Below are positions 1-6,535 of a DNA stretch of 64,000 nt, piece by piece; position 1 is the first letter of the stretch; each line of letters starts with the position of its first letter. Origin of the DNA: Haloarcula rara. GTDB lineage: Archaea > Halobacteriota > Halobacteria > Halobacteriales > Haloarculaceae. The position numbers and the translations under genes are program-made. The DNA lies in the NCBI RefSeq assembly GCF_029338235.1, contig NZ_CP119785.1:1116001-1180000 (forward strand), given 5' to 3'. The notes under the pieces were generated by a model. That model saw nothing but the letters and a program-made list of their open reading frames with translations, searched no databases and had not been told where the DNA came from.

Positions 1-567
1 GTCGGGGTTGGCAAGCGCGTAGCTCGTGACGATAGTGTTGACGTGGGCGAACTCCGTCGAGGCCTGTTTGAGGTACTTCCGCCGGGCGGGGACGTTATAA
101 AAGAGGTCCTCGATTTCGATGGTCGTCCCCTCGGGACAGCCGGCCGGACTCACAGCGGTGACCTCGCCGCCCTCGACGACGAGTTCGGTGCCTGCCTCGC
201 CGCCACGCGGGCGCGTGGTGATTGTCAGCCTCGACACCGCGCCGATGGCGTGCAGCGCCTCACCGCGAAAGCCAAGCGTTCCGACGCCGCCCTCCAGGTC
301 CTCGATGTTCCGAATCTTGGAGGTGGTGTGTTGCTCGACGGCGCGCTGGACGGCGTCCCGTCCCATCCCGACGCCGTCGTCGGTGACGCGGATGCCCTCG
401 CGGCCGCCGTCCGCGACGCTGACCGTGACCCGCGAGGCGTCGGCGTCGATGGCGTTTTCGACCAGTTCCTTCACGACCGAGGCCGGCCGCTCGACGACCT
501 CGCCGGCGGCGATGCGCTCGACGGTCCGCTCGTCGAGTTGCTGGATATCTCCTGGCGTCTCCCCCAT
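1..567 (-). CDS. mutL: DNA mismatch repair protein MutL, N-terminal part (truncated by window edge)
   Basis: The 189 visible codons encode the GHKL ATPase head of MutL, the matchmaker that couples MutS mismatch recognition to strand removal. The protein opens MGETPGDIQQLDERTVER. It then shows the ATP-binding motifs in order: ELVENAIDAD around residue 35, DDGVGM near 60 and TLGFRGEALHAI near 95. The ATG at 565-567 fits the usual MutL N-terminus (IxxLDExxxxxIAAGEVVERPASVVKELVENAIDA). The 3' part, including the dimerisation and possible endonuclease domain, lies outside the window. mutS is about 6 kb away on the same strand, with oppositely oriented genes in between, so the two are not co-transcribed here. 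Confidence 0.95.
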   Translation of the reverse strand, partial: MGETPGDIQQLDERTVERIAAGEVVERPASVVKELVENAIDADASRVTVSVADGGREGIRVTDDGVGMGRDAVQRAVEQHTTSKIRNIEDLEGGVGTLGFRGEALHAIGAVSRLTITTRPRGGEAGTELVVEGGEVTAVSPAGCPEGTTIEIEDLFYNVPARRKYLKQASTEFAHVNTIVTSYALANPD

Positions 568-674
568 GCTCTTGTGACCGGTAGCGGGCCGGCCGACTTG
601 AGACTGTCCCAGCGCGGCCCGTTAGTGTCAATAATTAACACACTGTAGTCCCTAGGGGAAAACGGTGAGCCAAT

Positions 675-827
675 ATGTGTCACCACAGAGGCGATATCCC
701 CGAGGAAATGCCCGAATGGACGATGGAGCGCGAGGAGACAGCCGACGAGGCTGACGGGGAGGAACTGCCGGAGTTCCTCAACGAAGCGGACGAGGAGGTT
801 TCGGTGTTGACCGACGGTGGGGAGTAG
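675..827 (+). CDS. Small acidic haloarchaeal protein (50 aa)
   Basis: A short ATG-to-TAG frame encodes a 50-residue protein beginning MCHHRGDIPEEMPEW. It continues with an acidic tail (E/D about one third of residues) ending LTDGGE. Composition and codon use (GAC/GAG/GTC) are typical of haloarchaeal genes. I recall similar very short MCHH-type proteins in haloarchaea but assign no function. The two adjacent N-terminal histidines and the cysteine could bind metal, but this is speculation. It lies between mutL (divergent) and a hairpin cluster. Confidence 0.5.
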   Translation: MCHHRGDIPEEMPEWTMEREETADEADGEELPEFLNEADEEVSVLTDGGE

Positions 828-828
828 C

Positions 829-921
829 GAGGCGTCGAACGGAGAGACGCCTCGAAGCGACGCGGTGAACGTAGTGAGCCGCGGAGCAGTAGCGAGGACG
901 CGAACGGAGCGAGTGTCCTCG
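829..921. repeat. Cluster of three imperfect palindromes with gaacgga-type loops
   Basis: Three stem-loops follow one another after the small acidic ORF. They are gaggcgtc/gacgcctc (829-836 with 846-853), cgcgg/ccgcg (861-865 with 879-883) and cgaggac/gtcctcg (893-899 with 915-921). The loops share a gaacgga/gaacgtagtga theme. The same loop word (gagcggagcga) recurs at 40104-40128 and 58767-58795. The cluster could act as an RNA 3' end or be a dispersed palindrome family. No gene is seen from 828 to 1114. Confidence 0.6.
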
Positions 922-1114
922 AAACAGTGAGCCAGAAAACGGCCGATTTTTCGCGGCGGGTTCGGCCTCGAAACCGGCCCCTCGGACGGGCCGGAATCCA
1001 GGCCGTGTTTCGCACCGGCTTTTCCGCCCGATTTTTGGCCCAAAACTGCCATTATTTCATATAATTCGGCTATTTTGTGGAAATATACATATAATGGTGG
1101 GGCGTAGGGGTGGT

Positions 1115-1333
1115 ATGCAACCAGACGATAGTTGCGGCGAGTGCGGCGGCGAACTGACCCAGGTTCGGGCGGTCCGGCAGCTCTTCGAGCCGGACCCGAC
1201 GACGATGACGGACGGCCAGCTGGCCGACCAGCTGGCTGCCGGGATGGGCGGCTTCTACGAGGAGGGCGTCCACGGGACTACCGTCCGTGTGTTCCGGTGT
1301 GAGGACTGCGGCCACCGACTGGAGCGCCACTGA
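1115..1333 (+). CDS. Zinc-ribbon protein (72 aa)
   Basis: This small protein has two CxxC knuckles, CGEC near residue 6 and CEDC near residue 63. They bracket an acidic middle with a TDGQLADQL helix, which is a typical two-knuckle zinc ribbon. The start at 1115 (MQPDDSCGEC) is preferred over an ATG 21 bases upstream because it places the first knuckle at the usual distance and the upstream residues look non-coding. Its stop overlaps the next gene's ATG (TGATG), so the two are translationally coupled. Function unknown; a nucleic-acid or protein adaptor is possible. Confidence 0.75.
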   Translation: MQPDDSCGECGGELTQVRAVRQLFEPDPTTMTDGQLADQLAAGMGGFYEEGVHGTTVRVFRCEDCGHRLERH

Positions 1334-1635
1334 TGAGCGACCGGTCGCTGCGGGAGATACGCGCGTTTCTGGGACAGCTCGAACTCGGGGACCAGATATG
1401 GTGGGCGACGACCAGTAAACGGCGCCAGGACGCGCCGTCGAGGGTCACCGGTATCAGCCGGGACGACGAGGACTGGCGAGTGAAGATACGGGGGCCGGGC
1501 GGTGGCAGATACTGGCTCGTCGTCGAGAGCGACAGCGCCCGGGTGTTCCACGGCGGGTCGCCGGACGGCGCTGGAACCTCGGCGGGTCCGCTCACCGAGT
1601 TCGGCCGGCTCGTCGTCCGCCCGGTCGAGAACTGA
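1333..1635 (+). CDS. Hypothetical protein (100 aa), coupled to zinc-ribbon gene
   Basis: The 100-residue protein starts MSDRSLREIRAFLGQLE and contains the segment LGDQIWWATTSKRRQD followed by predicted beta strands. The strand-rich core (RVTGISRDDEDWRVKIRG, YWLVVES) suggests a small barrel, but I do not recognise a family. The ATG overlaps the previous stop, implying one transcript with the zinc-ribbon protein. It is soluble and has no signal peptide or membrane segment. Confidence 0.7.
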   Translation: MSDRSLREIRAFLGQLELGDQIWWATTSKRRQDAPSRVTGISRDDEDWRVKIRGPGGGRYWLVVESDSARVFHGGSPDGAGTSAGPLTEFGRLVVRPVEN

Positions 1636-1693
1636 CCGAGTGGGGCCGTGCCCCGAGGTATCAAGTACGCTCGCGGAGACCGGGCCAGTATCC

Positions 1694-2935
1694 ATGGAAC
1701 AGCACGACCGCCTCTACCGGCTGTACGAGACGGTGGACACGGAGACGGTGCGAGCCTATCAGGAACTCGTCGACCTCTTTCCGGCCCTGCGGTCGACCGT
1801 CGCACTGGAGCAGTGGGAAGACGCGAAGACGGAACTGGACGAGCGGAAGACGACCATCGCCGAACAGTTCCCCGACCCCTACGCCGAACTCGCCTCGCAC
1901 CTGACGCGTGAGGAGGCCTTCACCGCGCTCGACCTGTACTCGAAGTACGACCGGACGGTGAACGTCCTCGTGCTGGACGTCGACGAGACGCTCCGGTCGG
2001 CCGGCGACACCGACAACGAGATTCCCCGGCCGACGCTGCATCTGCTGACGGAGTTCCACGAACGCGGGATACCCATCGTCGTCTGCACCGGCCAGACCCT
2101 GGAAAATGTCAAGGGTTTCATGATTCAGGGACTCGGCAACGACATCGTCGGCTCGGGAGAGATGAGCATCGTCTACGAGACGGGCAACGCCGCGTTCACG
2201 CCGAACCACGGCGCCGACACCAAGCGGCTGCTGTACGAGGGGCTGGACCCGGTCGTCGTCGAGACGTTCGACGACGTCCGCGGCCGCGTGCTCTCTGCCG
2301 CCCCGGACAGCGTCCGGCGGGGCTGTCACCTGCAGGGCAACGAGTTCAACGTCACCATCAAACCCAACGCCGAGGTCGGCAGCGACGCCGCCGTCGCGGT
2401 CATCGACGAGGCCGTCCGCTACTTCTGTGGGCTCGTCGGCGACTGTCTCGCCGCTGCCGTCGACACCGACGTGGCCGAGCCCGAACGGCTCGCTCGCACC
2501 TACTTCGCGAGAGACCCCGAAATCGCCGCGGTGTTCGAGGACGGCGACCTCGCGTACGACGCCGACCTCGACGGGGCCCCCGACCCGTTCACCGACGCCC
2601 TAGAACGCATCGACGTGGGGTACTACGAGGGTGACGCCGCAGAACTGGTCAGTCTCGAACTGGACAAACCGACCGGTGTCAGGGCGGCACTGGACGTGCT
2701 TGGCATCGAGGACCCCTTCGCGCTGGCGATGGGCGACTCCAAGAGCGACCTGCGGGTGATGGAGTGGCTCGCCGACGCCGACTGCGGCATCGCTGCCGCA
2801 CCGGAACACGCCTCCGAGGGCGTCCTCGACCACGTCAACGAGCGGGACGAGCTGGTCTATACTGCGGGCGAAGCCAGCACTGTCCTCAAGATTGTCTACG
2901 GGATGGAACTGCTGGCGGGGTGTACCGACGCGTAG
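1694..2935 (+). CDS. HAD-superfamily hydrolase (413 aa)
   Basis: This is a cytoplasmic HAD-type phosphohydrolase. Motif I is VLDVDETL at residues 93-100, with nucleophile Asp95 and acid/base Asp97. A VCTGQT motif II follows about 35 residues later. A conserved Lys occurs near LDKPTG, and motif IV is GDSKSDLRVM. The roughly 90-residue N-terminal helical extension and the insert between motifs II and III (cap domain) are consistent with Cof/trehalose-phosphatase-like members, but the substrate cannot be read from sequence. The ATG at 1694 follows the previous gene closely. A longer frame running back to 1502 is rejected because that stretch overlaps the preceding gene out of frame. Confidence 0.85.
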   Translation: MEQHDRLYRLYETVDTETVRAYQELVDLFPALRSTVALEQWEDAKTELDERKTTIAEQFPDPYAELASHLTREEAFTALDLYSKYDRTVNVLVLDVDETLRSAGDTDNEIPRPTLHLLTEFHERGIPIVVCTGQTLENVKGFMIQGLGNDIVGSGEMSIVYETGNAAFTPNHGADTKRLLYEGLDPVVVETFDDVRGRVLSAAPDSVRRGCHLQGNEFNVTIKPNAEVGSDAAVAVIDEAVRYFCGLVGDCLAAAVDTDVAEPERLARTYFARDPEIAAVFEDGDLAYDADLDGAPDPFTDALERIDVGYYEGDAAELVSLELDKPTGVRAALDVLGIEDPFALAMGDSKSDLRVMEWLADADCGIAAAPEHASEGVLDHVNERDELVYTAGEASTVLKIVYGMELLAGCTDA

Positions 2936-2987
2936 CCAGCGACGGGTTCGCCCCAACAGTTAGACGCTACCCGAGCCTAGTAGGGAT

Positions 2988-3479
2988 ATGAGCCTCGACA
3001 ACGTCTTCGGGCAGGTCCCCGACCCCAGTGCCTACTCCTTTCCCGACTACGCACTGCCCCAGGGCGAGCCCGTCCGCCCGGTCGCCGTGACCGCGGCCGA
3101 ACTCGACTCGCTGCTGGACCTCTACGAGCGGTTCGCCGCCGTCGACCCGACGGGTATCGACTCGAACCCGTTCCTGCGGGCCACCAGTGAGTTTCTCGAG
3201 CAGACGGTCGGGACGACCCTCGAACGGCCCGACGAGCGGCTCCACGACGACATCGCGACCATGCTCTCGGAGTTCGCCGAGGACCTCGGCAGTGAGCGGC
3301 TGGGCGTCGTCGACGTGACGCCGGCCCACTTCCGCACACTGTATTTCTTCCTGACGAGCTGCAAGGCCTACCACGTGGCGCCACACATCCAGTTCTCGCC
3401 CGACGAGGGCGCCGTCGAGACGCTCTATACGGTGTTCCAGCGCGTCGTCGACCAGGATGTGTACAGGCGGAGCAGGTAG
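2988..3479 (+). CDS. Hypothetical protein (163 aa)
   Basis: The 163-residue acidic soluble protein starts MSLDNVFGQVPDPSAYSF. It is rich in helices (LDSLLDLYERFAAVD, LHDDIATMLSEFAEDL) and has no recognisable catalytic motif, signal peptide or membrane segment. It lies immediately upstream of the TnpB element, whose left side begins within about 100 bases of its stop. I see no sign that its C-terminus (VVDQDVYRRSR) is broken, so the element probably inserted just after it. Confidence 0.75.
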   Translation: MSLDNVFGQVPDPSAYSFPDYALPQGEPVRPVAVTAAELDSLLDLYERFAAVDPTGIDSNPFLRATSEFLEQTVGTTLERPDERLHDDIATMLSEFAEDLGSERLGVVDVTPAHFRTLYFFLTSCKAYHVAPHIQFSPDEGAVETLYTVFQRVVDQDVYRRSR

Positions 3480-3573
3480 CTAGCATTCGATGCCGTGTAA
3501 TTCGACCTTTTTACCCATACAGACTTGACAGGGACCAAATTTAAGTATTGCAGTATCTAAGTATATATGTGAG

Positions 3574-3711
3574 ATGACGACACGACTGACTGTGGACTTC
3601 GAGGACGACGTATACAAAGAATTCTCAAAACAGTGCATCGATGCCGAGAGAACCAAGTCTGATGTAGTGCGTGAACTCGTTAAAGACTGGCTCAACGAAT
3701 CCGAAGAATGA
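3574..3711 (+). CDS. Ribbon-helix-helix (CopG-like) protein of the TnpB element (45 aa)
   Basis: A 45-residue protein starts MTTRLTVDFEDDVYKEF and shows the RHH pattern. It has an N-terminal beta strand (RLTVDF), helix 1 (DDVYKEFSKQCIDAE), a turn, and helix 2 (KSDVVRELVKDWLNES). Its TGA overlaps the tnpB ATG (ATGA), so the two are translationally coupled. RHH proteins bind DNA as dimers and commonly autoregulate; a role in controlling tnpB or in element maintenance is inference. An AT-rich stretch (atatatg) just upstream may hold the TATA box. Confidence 0.8.
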   Translation: MTTRLTVDFEDDVYKEFSKQCIDAERTKSDVVRELVKDWLNESEE

Positions 3712-4985
3712 CAGACAAACGGGATCTCGTCAAAACCCTGGATTTCCAACTTGACGTCCAGAGTGACAACGAGAGCCTACTGTACGACGCCACGTTGGAA
3801 GCCCGGTCGGTGTACAACGAATCCATCCGACTCGCCAAGCAAGGAGTGGATTGGGACGTTATTCCCGACCGCGTGGCCGACGACGCCAATCTCGTGAAGA
3901 ACACGACACAGCGCGTCGTTGCGAAGGCACTCGGCGCGGTGGAGAACTACTACGAGTACGACGACTTCGGCCAGCCGAGCCACACCAAGGACGGCGCGTA
4001 TCCGCTCCGTGCGAACTACGAGGAGGGGTACAACCTATCGCTCACCGACGACGGCGACGTGGCGTTCCGCATCAGCGCGAAACCGTATAGGCACGTCAAA
4101 GGTGTCCTCGAAGGAAGTGACGCTCACCTCGACGTTCTCCGGACCGCGCTGACGAGTGACGAGTGGAAGATTGGGACGGCAGAAGCCCTGTTCCACGACA
4201 ACAACGCAGAGTTACACGTCACCGTCACCAACACCGAGCGGGTCGTTCGAGGCAAGGAGAACTCACGGACGGTCATCGGCGTCGACGTGAACGAGGACAA
4301 CGTGGCTCTCACCGCACTTTCCGAGGATGGCGTCGAGAACTCGTTGGTCATCGACTTCCCCGAAATCAAGTTCGAGCGTCACCGCTACTTCACGATACGG
4401 AAGCGCGTGCAGAACGCGGGGAAAGACAGTATTCACGACACGCTTGAAGCGCGTGAGGAACGGTTCGTCCGTGACCGACTACATAAAGTATCCCGTCATA
4501 TCGTAGAGTGGAGCCACCAGTTCGAGAAGCCGTGTATTGTCTTTGAAGACCTCAAAGAGATGCGCGACAGTATCAACTATGGCGCCCGGATGAACCGTCG
4601 CTTGCATCACCTTCCCTTCCGTGCCCTCCAATTCTATACATCGTATAAAGCATCGTTCGAGGGAATCCCGACTGGATGGATTAACCCTGAGTATACGAGT
4701 CAGCGGTGTCCGATGTGTGGGCATACGGAGCGAGCGAATCGAAACAAGAAGCGGTTCAAGTGCCGATCGTGTTCCCATCAAGACCACAGCGACCATAGTG
4801 CAAGCGTCAACATCGCCGTAAAAGGCATCGAGAAGCATCAGGATTGGAATGTGCCTGCTCTCAACAGCCTTCCCGTTGTTCGGAAGGTGCGACGGCAAGC
4901 ATCGGGGGCCGTGGACGCCCCGGCCGTGACCCACTCGACCGCCCGAGGCTATCAAGCCGATGGTCAGGTGGGAGTGTCCGACTAA
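3708..4985 (+). CDS. tnpB: RNA-guided endonuclease TnpB (IS1341-type OrfB)
   Basis: The 425-residue protein matches the TnpB/OrfB family, ancestors of Cas12, which cut DNA using an omega RNA made from the element's right end. An N-terminal WED/REC-like region precedes a split RuvC nuclease. Asp193 lies in IGVDVNEDN, Glu280 in VFEDLKEM and Asp362 in SDHSASVNIA (D-x-x-A-x-x-N). A zinc finger (Cys334-Cys337, Cys352-Cys355) sits between the second and third acidic residues. All three catalytic acids are present, so activity is plausible. Length is normal (about 400). It overlaps the upstream RHH ORF by 4 bases. Confidence 0.92.
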   Translation: MTDKRDLVKTLDFQLDVQSDNESLLYDATLEARSVYNESIRLAKQGVDWDVIPDRVADDANLVKNTTQRVVAKALGAVENYYEYDDFGQPSHTKDGAYPLRANYEEGYNLSLTDDGDVAFRISAKPYRHVKGVLEGSDAHLDVLRTALTSDEWKIGTAEALFHDNNAELHVTVTNTERVVRGKENSRTVIGVDVNEDNVALTALSEDGVENSLVIDFPEIKFERHRYFTIRKRVQNAGKDSIHDTLEAREERFVRDRLHKVSRHIVEWSHQFEKPCIVFEDLKEMRDSINYGARMNRRLHHLPFRALQFYTSYKASFEGIPTGWINPEYTSQRCPMCGHTERANRNKKRFKCRSCSHQDHSDHSASVNIAVKGIEKHQDWNVPALNSLPVVRKVRRQASGAVDAPAVTHSTARGYQADGQVGVSD

Positions 4986-5052
4986 ACCACGGGAAGCCTC
5001 AGAATCGTACGGAAATCTCCAATTTCCGTGCCACGAGATGCTCTGCGTCTCG
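4930..5052 (+). ncRNA. Candidate omega RNA / right end of the TnpB element
   Basis: In TnpB systems the guide scaffold overlaps the tnpB 3' end and runs through the right end. Two hairpins fit here: acggaaat/atttccgt (5009-5016 with 5022-5029) and cgagatgc/gcgtctcg (5034-5041 with 5045-5052, one G-T pair). The guide would be the host bases immediately after the right end. The 5' limit is a guess. A small-RNA-seq peak ending near 5055-5085 would support the call. Confidence 0.45.
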
Positions 5053-5259
5053 AACCACCTGAATACGAGGCGGTTCACCTGAAACGGCCCCGGTCGGTCC
5101 TGGAGTAGCTACCGCGGGACCATCGGCGTCGAAGGGCGATAACCCATCGCGGGGCGCTGCCAGTCGGTCCCAGGCGGCCCGGGTGTAGGCGTCGCCGGCT
5201 CGCTCGTACTCGCGGTCGGCCAGTGTGCCGACGGCGACAGCCCGGTGGTCGCTGTCCAT
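4999..5259 (-). pseudogene. N-terminal fragment of a host gene truncated at the TnpB element
   Basis: From the ATG at 5257-5259 the minus strand reads MDSDHRAVAVGTLADREYER followed by AGDAYTRAAWDRL and DGLSPFDAD. This helical start looks like haloarchaeal tetratricopeptide-like proteins of several hundred residues. After about residue 48 the resemblance ends, and the frame runs into the element's right end (its last residues read through the hairpins). I infer that the remainder of the gene was lost or displaced on insertion. No C-terminal remnant is seen left of the element. A stand-alone 86-residue protein is possible but less likely. Confidence 0.45.
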
Positions 5260-5349
5260 ACCGGGTCCCAGGAGTGCAGCGACACAAGCGTTCCGTCCGA
5301 CGTGTGAGTGTTCCCCACAACTGATACGGCGAGCGCCCCTAGCCCGCGT

Positions 5350-5946
5350 ATGGACAGAAACGACGTCCGCCGCGCCTGGGACGACGTGGCCGAGACCTAC
5401 GCGGCCCGCCGGGACCCCGACGGTTCTGACGCCGCCCTCATCGACGACCTGCTGGCGGAGCTGCCCCAGTCGCCCACCGTCCTGGACGTGGGCTGTGGCG
5501 ACGGCGCCCGCACGCTGGCGAACCTCCCCGCTGGCGCGGTCGGGCTGGACTTCTCCCAGCGCGGGCTGGAACTGGCGGCCGACACCGTCCCCGACGCCCG
5601 GCTGGTCCAGGGCGATATGACCGCCCTCCCGGTGGCCGACGAGAGCGTCGACGGTATTACCGCCTACCACGCCGTGTTCCACGTCCCCCGGGAGCGCCAT
5701 CCCGAGGTGTACCGGGAGTTCGCCCGCGTACTGGGCCCCGGCGGCGTCGTCCTCATGACCTTGCCAAGCGGCGACTTCGAGACCGTCCGCCGCGGGTGGA
5801 TGGGCGGCTCGATGTTCTTCTCGGCGCCCGGGCGCCGGGCCACGCTCGAACAGCTAGAGGCCGCCGGCTTCGAGGATGTCTGGACCGCGACGGCCGACGA
5901 CCCGCTTGGAAGTTCGACGGAGTTCGCGTTCGCCCGGCTCGGGTGA
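5350..5946 (+). CDS. Class I SAM-dependent methyltransferase (198 aa)
   Basis: The protein has the class I Rossmann fold of AdoMet methyltransferases. Motif I is VLDVGCGDG near residue 45, an acidic residue after strand 2 is in AVGLDFS, VQGDMTALPVAD is motif II/III, and LGPGGVVLMTLP is the post-motif. This pattern is of the UbiE/Methyltransf_11 type; the substrate is unknown. The ATG at 5350 is chosen because translation upstream of it is low quality. The gene stands alone, divergent from the truncated minus-strand fragment. Confidence 0.85.
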   Translation: MDRNDVRRAWDDVAETYAARRDPDGSDAALIDDLLAELPQSPTVLDVGCGDGARTLANLPAGAVGLDFSQRGLELAADTVPDARLVQGDMTALPVADESVDGITAYHAVFHVPRERHPEVYREFARVLGPGGVVLMTLPSGDFETVRRGWMGGSMFFSAPGRRATLEQLEAAGFEDVWTATADDPLGSSTEFAFARLG

Positions 5947-5986
5947 CGCCCAAGCGCATATACAGTTAGGAAACCAACACTTCTGC

Positions 5987-6430
5987 ATGACGCTCGAAGT
6001 GTCAGTCCCCGACCCGCCCACCCAGTCCGAGGGCGCACCCGGTACGGGGTACAACGACGTCGAACCACCCGAAACCGACGCCAGCGACGACTACCATCGG
6101 GACGATATCGAATCGGCGCTTTCCGCGGGCGCGTGGGTCGACGGGTTCGAGGCGTGGGCGGCCCAGACGGAACTCGAAGAGAGCGAGTTCCGGCTCCTCC
6201 AGCGCCACGGCCTCGTCGACGGCCTCGACTTCTTCTGGGACCCCGCCAGCGAGGCGGTCGAGTACCACGCTCCGACCCTGTCCGACGACGCCCGCGAGGC
6301 GCTACAGGAAAGCGAGCACGACCTCGTCGACGCAGAGCTGAAATCACTGGGCGAACACGTCTCGGAGACGCTGTCCGAGGCGTACCTCGTCCGGGAGGAC
6401 GGGCGAGTGCGTTTCGTCGTCGAGGAGTAG
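5987..6430 (+). CDS. Hypothetical haloarchaeal protein (147 aa)
   Basis: The acidic soluble protein starts MTLEVSVPDPPTQSEG and has a long charged helical C-terminal half (LQESEHDLVDAELKSLGEHV). It contains no motif I can assign. The ATG at 5987 lies about 40 bases after the methyltransferase stop. The sequence cgcatatacag just upstream (5956-5966) may hold a TATA element. The gene converges on mutS. Confidence 0.7.
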   Translation: MTLEVSVPDPPTQSEGAPGTGYNDVEPPETDASDDYHRDDIESALSAGAWVDGFEAWAAQTELEESEFRLLQRHGLVDGLDFFWDPASEAVEYHAPTLSDDAREALQESEHDLVDAELKSLGEHVSETLSEAYLVREDGRVRFVVEE

Positions 6431-6535
6431 CGAGACCTCGAGCAGACAACGTGGAGAGCGGACCGCACAGCCTCGCGACCGCCGGTCTGTCGTACTCGAC
6501 GCCCACACCGTTCCCGACGGGGGACCCGGTGTGTG

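Larger units (their letters stand above)
3540..5070 (+). mobile_element. IS1341/IS605-family element with tnpB but no tnpA (approximate ends)
   Basis: The segment carries an overlapping ribbon-helix-helix ORF and tnpB, flanked by non-coding ends. The right end contains two short hairpins, as is typical of IS200/IS605 elements. The boundaries are estimated. The left limit lies somewhere between the stop at 3479 and the ATG at 3574. The right limit is placed after the second hairpin (about 5052). No TnpA transposase is present in the window, so the element cannot transpose on its own. It sits against an apparent gene fragment on the minus strand. Confidence 0.7.
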
